A stretch of 64,000 nt of DNA, from the NCBI GenBank assembly GCA_003993805.1, contig RSEF01000003.1, forward strand, positions 109,171,089-109,235,088, written 5' to 3'. The DNA comes from Himantopus leucocephalus (lineage: Eukaryota > Chordata > Aves > Charadriiformes > Recurvirostridae). How positions within the stretch are numbered: position 1 is the first letter of the stretch; each line of letters starts with the position of its first letter. A model generated the notes under the pieces. The model searched no databases, was not told the origin of the DNA, and saw only the letters and a program-made list of their open reading frames with translations. Shown piece by piece: positions 59,801-64,000 of this stretch. The translations under genes were made by a program, and so were the position numbers.

Positions 59801-62320
59801 TAACATTCTTTTTTCAAGAATATGAATCAGAAATTTGCGTTCAATAAAAGCCTTAGGGGGGGAAAAATTCTTTAAGGACCAGGAGCTTTTTCTTGAGGTT
59901 CATGCTGAACAGCTGCAAAATTAAATAGCTTCCTGCTTGGCCCAATCTTAAACATGGTCAACTATCAACATATGGTATGAGAAAGACTGCAGGCATTTCT
60001 TTATTATAAAGTATCTTGCAAACTGATCAGCATCATTCTCACATGAAAGATATACCAATTATACACATATAGTTTTAATACTTCTATAAAATTATGACAT
60101 ATATTATTGCATATCATATTTATCTACTTTTCTATAAAATGAATTCTGATGTGAAGACACAGGTATACATTAAAAAATGACAGGTAGGTCTTTATAAAAC
60201 CCCTACACTCCACCCCCATTTCAACTATGGATAGATATTTAGAATAGACTCAACATGAGGAAAGAAAGCTGATTAAATATCTATGAAATAGCTCAGATGT
60301 CCTGGTAAACATCGAGAGATTGTTAAAAGGGACCTTTCTGTAGAAAGGCTAAAAAAACCCAAACTACTCAGCTGCCTAAAAAACAACTAAGAGGCAGGTA
60401 AGTAACAGCCCCAAAATTTTGTAAACAAAATGTTGTAAAGACGACAATAAATCATTTAACACATGAGACTGGGCAGTAAATAATATAGATTTAACATTTT
60501 GTGTGTGTGCAGTTGCATGTATGCACACAAATTACATATATATACTAACCCACATTTATACAACTCTGGTAGACTATAAGATAAATTGCTCCAGAGAAAC
60601 AACAGAATCTCAGTTATGCTATTGTTCAAAATTAAATTAGATGGGACAAAACACTTATTAGTGTATCATTAGTTTGAAATGGAATCAGAGTGAAAGATCA
60701 TTAATTACTAGCTGTTTTGCAGAGACAAGGTATCTAGAACACACTATAACTTTAAAACCTAAACCACTGCTTCCTTAGGATATTGTTCCTAAAAGGGATC
60801 ATCCTGGTAATAAACAAATGAGCTCTGAACTCTGGCCGTTTTTGCTCTATGGTTAATTATTACCTATCATTTAAAAGTTAAATGTCCAGTGTGGAAAAAC
60901 TCTTACCTAGATGGTGATTCATCTGAGTCTCTAAGGCAGAAAAGATGTGTTGCCATGTAGTGGTATCTCAGCCAACTACAGAGAGAGCGGAAAATTATTT
61001 GCCGTAATAGCAATTTCTTTATAGTAAAGATTAAATTGGGTACAATTATTTCCACCTAAAATGCTGAAAGATCAACATGCTGTAGTCCAAGAGGTAAATC
61101 TACAATTGACCTATTACCCGTTTCTTACCAGACTTATCCAAAAGATAAGATTAAAACCAGAGTACTGATTAACAGGTTATTAGACTCAAATGATGGCACA
61201 TGGACTGGATCTCCCTATGTTTTCTAAAATACATTATGTCTGCAGAAGAGGAAATACAATCTAAATTAATGCAAATTCAACAGTGAAGCAATAGGGTCAG
61301 TGGTGTAGATCCCACAGATTTGAGCACCAGGACTGCCATTTTTACAATTAGTGATATGAAAGCACAGGGTGCTTTTCATGTAACCTAATTTAGGACATCT
61401 GCATCTGAGCTAACCACTCAAGGTTCCCTTTATAGACAGTGGGAAAAAAATAGGCACTTCTGGGCTGACATTGAATTTCAAGTATTTTAGATATTTAGGA
61501 AAAGAGAAGCGATTTAAAATGCCTGTTTGTTTCAACTGACTACACTGTGAGTGTGGCTAACTCAAATGTAGAGGGCTACTCCAATGTCTACATTCAGTTA
61601 AGTGAATCTTAGCCCATGTATTTGCAACTAGATATTAATCACTTGAGAAGTTTGTAAAATAATTGCTTCAGAAAAGGTTGGAGATAAAATCACATGATAA
61701 AAGATTGTATAATGAACTGCATTGCAGAATGTAATGTTGAGAACTGTAAACAATTTTGCGTATAGGAAGCAGTTGGACCAGCAGGCTCAGGGATGCATTA
61801 GCATGAGTGTCCTACTGCTAGAACCCAAGTAAGCTCATTCAGGATTAGCTGTCTCTACCTTGAATAGCATTATAAAGCACAGACATGTCTTTTGACCAGC
61901 ACTATTCTTTTATTGACTGTTAACCAATAGTTAAGCTGTCACTTTTCCACTATGCAAGCTCAGAGGGATCACAGGGGGAAACGTTATCTTCACTGAGACT
62001 GATGCTTGCACCAGATATTTAGGCTGAGCTGTCTGGGCTCCCTCTTGAATTTCTAGATTGTGCACACCCACAGAGTTGCTCTACTCAGAAACAAGAGAGC
62101 AGAACATGCTCTGCACTTATTAACGGGCACCTCTTTGGAGCAAAAAGAATGATGAACTGCCTCCCTCCTCCGTCTTGTCCCTTCATAAGACAATTAGTTA
62201 AGAGCACAAGAATTGTATGTTCTAATCAGCCTCTGGAAAGATCATGGTTAAGGTACTGAAGAAGTGTGAAGAAAGGATCTATCTCACCTATATACACCAG
62301 ATATACACATACATATCCCA
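56891..62320. other. Intergenic, AT-rich, nothing assigned
   Basis: No recognised gene. An (AAAT)-type simple repeat lies at 58846-58889 and a short GT stretch near 60500-60512. Frames up to 122 codons (59137-59505, minus) are unsupported. Confidence 0.45.
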
Positions 62321-62324
62321 GTAT

Positions 62325-62765
62325 ACGAAGATGATCAGAGGGCTGGAGCACCTCTCCTATGAAGACAGGTTGAGAGAGTTGGGGTTGTTCAGCCTGGAGA
62401 AGGGAAGGTCTCCGAGGAGACCTTAGAGCCCCTTCCAGTCCCTAAAGAGGCTACAGAACAGCTGGGGAGGGACTCTTCATCAGGGCGTGGAGCCATAGGA
62501 TGAGGGGGAACGCTGTTACACTGAAAGAGGGGAGATTTAGGTGAGATATTTGGAAGAAATTCTTTCCTGTGAGGGTGGTGACACACTGGCCCAGGTTGCC
62601 CAGAGAAGCTGTGGATGCCCCATCCCTGGAGGCGTTGAAGGCCAGGTTGGACAGGGCTTTGAGCCACCTGGTCTAGTGGGAGGTGTCCCTGCCCAGGGCA
62701 GGGGGTTTGGAACTAGATGATATTTAAGGTCCCTTCCAACCTAAACCATTCTATGATTCTGTATG
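62325..62765 (+). mobile_element. CR1 3' end, last part of ORF2 plus 3' UTR
   Basis: GGCTGGAGCACCTCTCCTAT begins the [20 protein letters not shown] segment, followed by a frameshifted tail, GATGCCCCATCCCTGGAGGC, GGTGTCCCTGCCCAGGGCAG, GGTCCCTTCCAACCT and a short TTCTATGATTCTGTATG end. Same subfamily as the 16 and 43 kb copies. The frame breaks after about 62425. Confidence 0.9.
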
Positions 62766-64000
62766 CGTACAGGGTATGATGAATCTTTCTCTAACAATGT
62801 ATGCCAAAGTGCAGTACAATAAACAGTTCATAGACCTACTCAGTTCTTGTTTAGTTATTTGAAAATTACTTATGTCATAAATTTTTAACTGGGAAGACAT
62901 TAGCTCTTTTGACTTAGAACAGCCTTCAGAGTAAACCATTTTCCTTATAAAATTCTTTTAAAAATCATTATCCAAGGCAATGGATGACAGGAGTATTATA
63001 GAGACATTTTCTAGCTACTCATCTAACACTTCTGATCTGGAGAGACAAATTACCGCTCAGAAACTCAGGACTGTTGGGTCTAATAACATTACATAAAGTA
63101 AAATATACTCAGTGTTTCCCTAGACCTTGTTAAATCTGATGAAAAGATATTATAAATAATGGTAAGTTAAAACATCTAGTCGAAGGCCTCTATTAGTTTC
63201 TGGGTTTATTAAAACTCATCCAACTCAATATTGCTTTCATTTCTTTGCTGTTCATGCTGTGGTACAGCGTTATATTACAATATACTACCCAGTTAGCAGC
63301 AGCCTGCAGTCATATAATAATGAGCTAGGAGCAATCTTTTTTTTGCAGTGAGTTGATTTTAAATTAATTTCAACTTACTCCATGATTTTTGGTTCACCTC
63401 CCAAATTACAAACACTGATGGACTCATTATTGAACGAAACAGCACCTGGGAATGACTTAAGTACGCTGACCAGTAATTTAGACATCACAGAAAAAATATT
63501 TATGGGTACAAAAATCATGATCCATAAAGAATCTGAAAACTGGAGGAAGATTAATTGTAAAGTGTACAGTACTGTATAACATGAAATAAACTACCAATTT
63601 ATTAAAAATATTAAAAAATCAATGTTAAAGATGAAAAAAGATTTTATGCACATAGCAAACATTTATTATTGCTATATTATATCTAATTGGGATAAGCTAA
63701 CAATAACAGTGCATGCAATAATGCATGAATATTTTTCATTAATCTCCAGACACACAGATATCTCAGGCAACCACAGAATAATAAGCACAGCTAGAAAAGT
63801 TGACAATGCTTATTTGAGGCAACACTTTTGCAAAGTATCTGCTGCATTTGTTTGAATTGTTCTGGCTTCAAGTCTGCATTGCTACAGAATCATTTCCTTA
63901 CGACAGCCAGGTCAGACCATTCCCCCTTTTGCTTAGTTTACTTTTCTATCACTGTCCTGGTTTGAGGACTGACCAACAGGGTATTCCAACCCTTCTGCCT
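62766..64000. other. Intergenic to window end, nothing assigned
   Basis: AT-rich with short frames. The last 50 bases begin CTGTCCTGGTTT, reminiscent of the start of a common avian repeat, but too little is present to call. Confidence 0.4.

Noticed and set aside
49571..64000. Expected neighbour VSNL1
   Set aside because: I looked for the start of its coding sequence on the plus strand and saw no match; any link between the island and VSNL1 is unproven.
63951..64000. CTGTCCTGGTTT at the window end as the start of an avian repeat
   Set aside because: Only the first dozen bases look familiar and the window ends before it can be tested.

Overview
This 64 kb window is vertebrate nuclear DNA, almost certainly from a bird. 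The evidence is an intron-bearing protein gene with GT-AG splice sites, AT-rich intergenic sequence, a CpG island, and many CR1 LINE fragments. Several CR1 copies end in the (ATTCTATG)n-type tail typical of avian CR1. There are no bacterial operons, CRISPR arrays or phage genes. Most of the window is intergenic.

The one gene I can support is RAD51AP2 (RAD51-associated protein 2), on the minus strand at about 38.2-47.9 kb. A single 4 kb exon (43845-47887) carries almost the whole protein. Two small exons that plain ORF calling would miss complete it. Exon 2 (41570-41656) and exon 3 (38446-38564) keep the reading frame exactly, with phase 1 at both junctions. Exon 3 encodes the C-terminal [16 protein letters not shown] segment, the RAD51-binding motif that RAD51AP2 shares with RAD51AP1. 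The joined product is 1,403 residues. A candidate polyadenylation signal lies about 265 bases past the stop. A CpG island at 49.08-49.57 kb, 1.2 kb upstream, is the likely promoter; it contains two E2F-type GGCGGGAA boxes exactly 20 bases apart.

Layout: 1-1.4 kb, old CR1-like reverse transcriptase remnant. 3.5-3.7 kb, CR1 3' end with octamer tail. 3.7-16 kb, unassigned, with a 21-base N gap at 8849-8869. 16-16.5 and 22.6-23.1 kb, CR1 3' ends. 24.6 kb, short inverted-repeat element. 28.3-29.2 kb, CR1 copy with its endonuclease end joined directly to its 3' end. 29-38 kb, unassigned, with a possible LTR end at about 36.4 kb. 38-48 kb, RAD51AP2, with a CR1 fragment in intron 1. 49 kb, CpG island. 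53.5 kb, one inverted CR1 fragment. 54.7-56.9 kb, one ancient CR1 nested inside another. 62.3-62.8 kb, a CR1 3' end.

I see no RNA genes. Several single Ns sit in homopolymer runs and look like assembly artefacts. From general knowledge of synteny, VSNL1 would be expected upstream of RAD51AP2, but I could not recognise any VSNL1 coding exon here.
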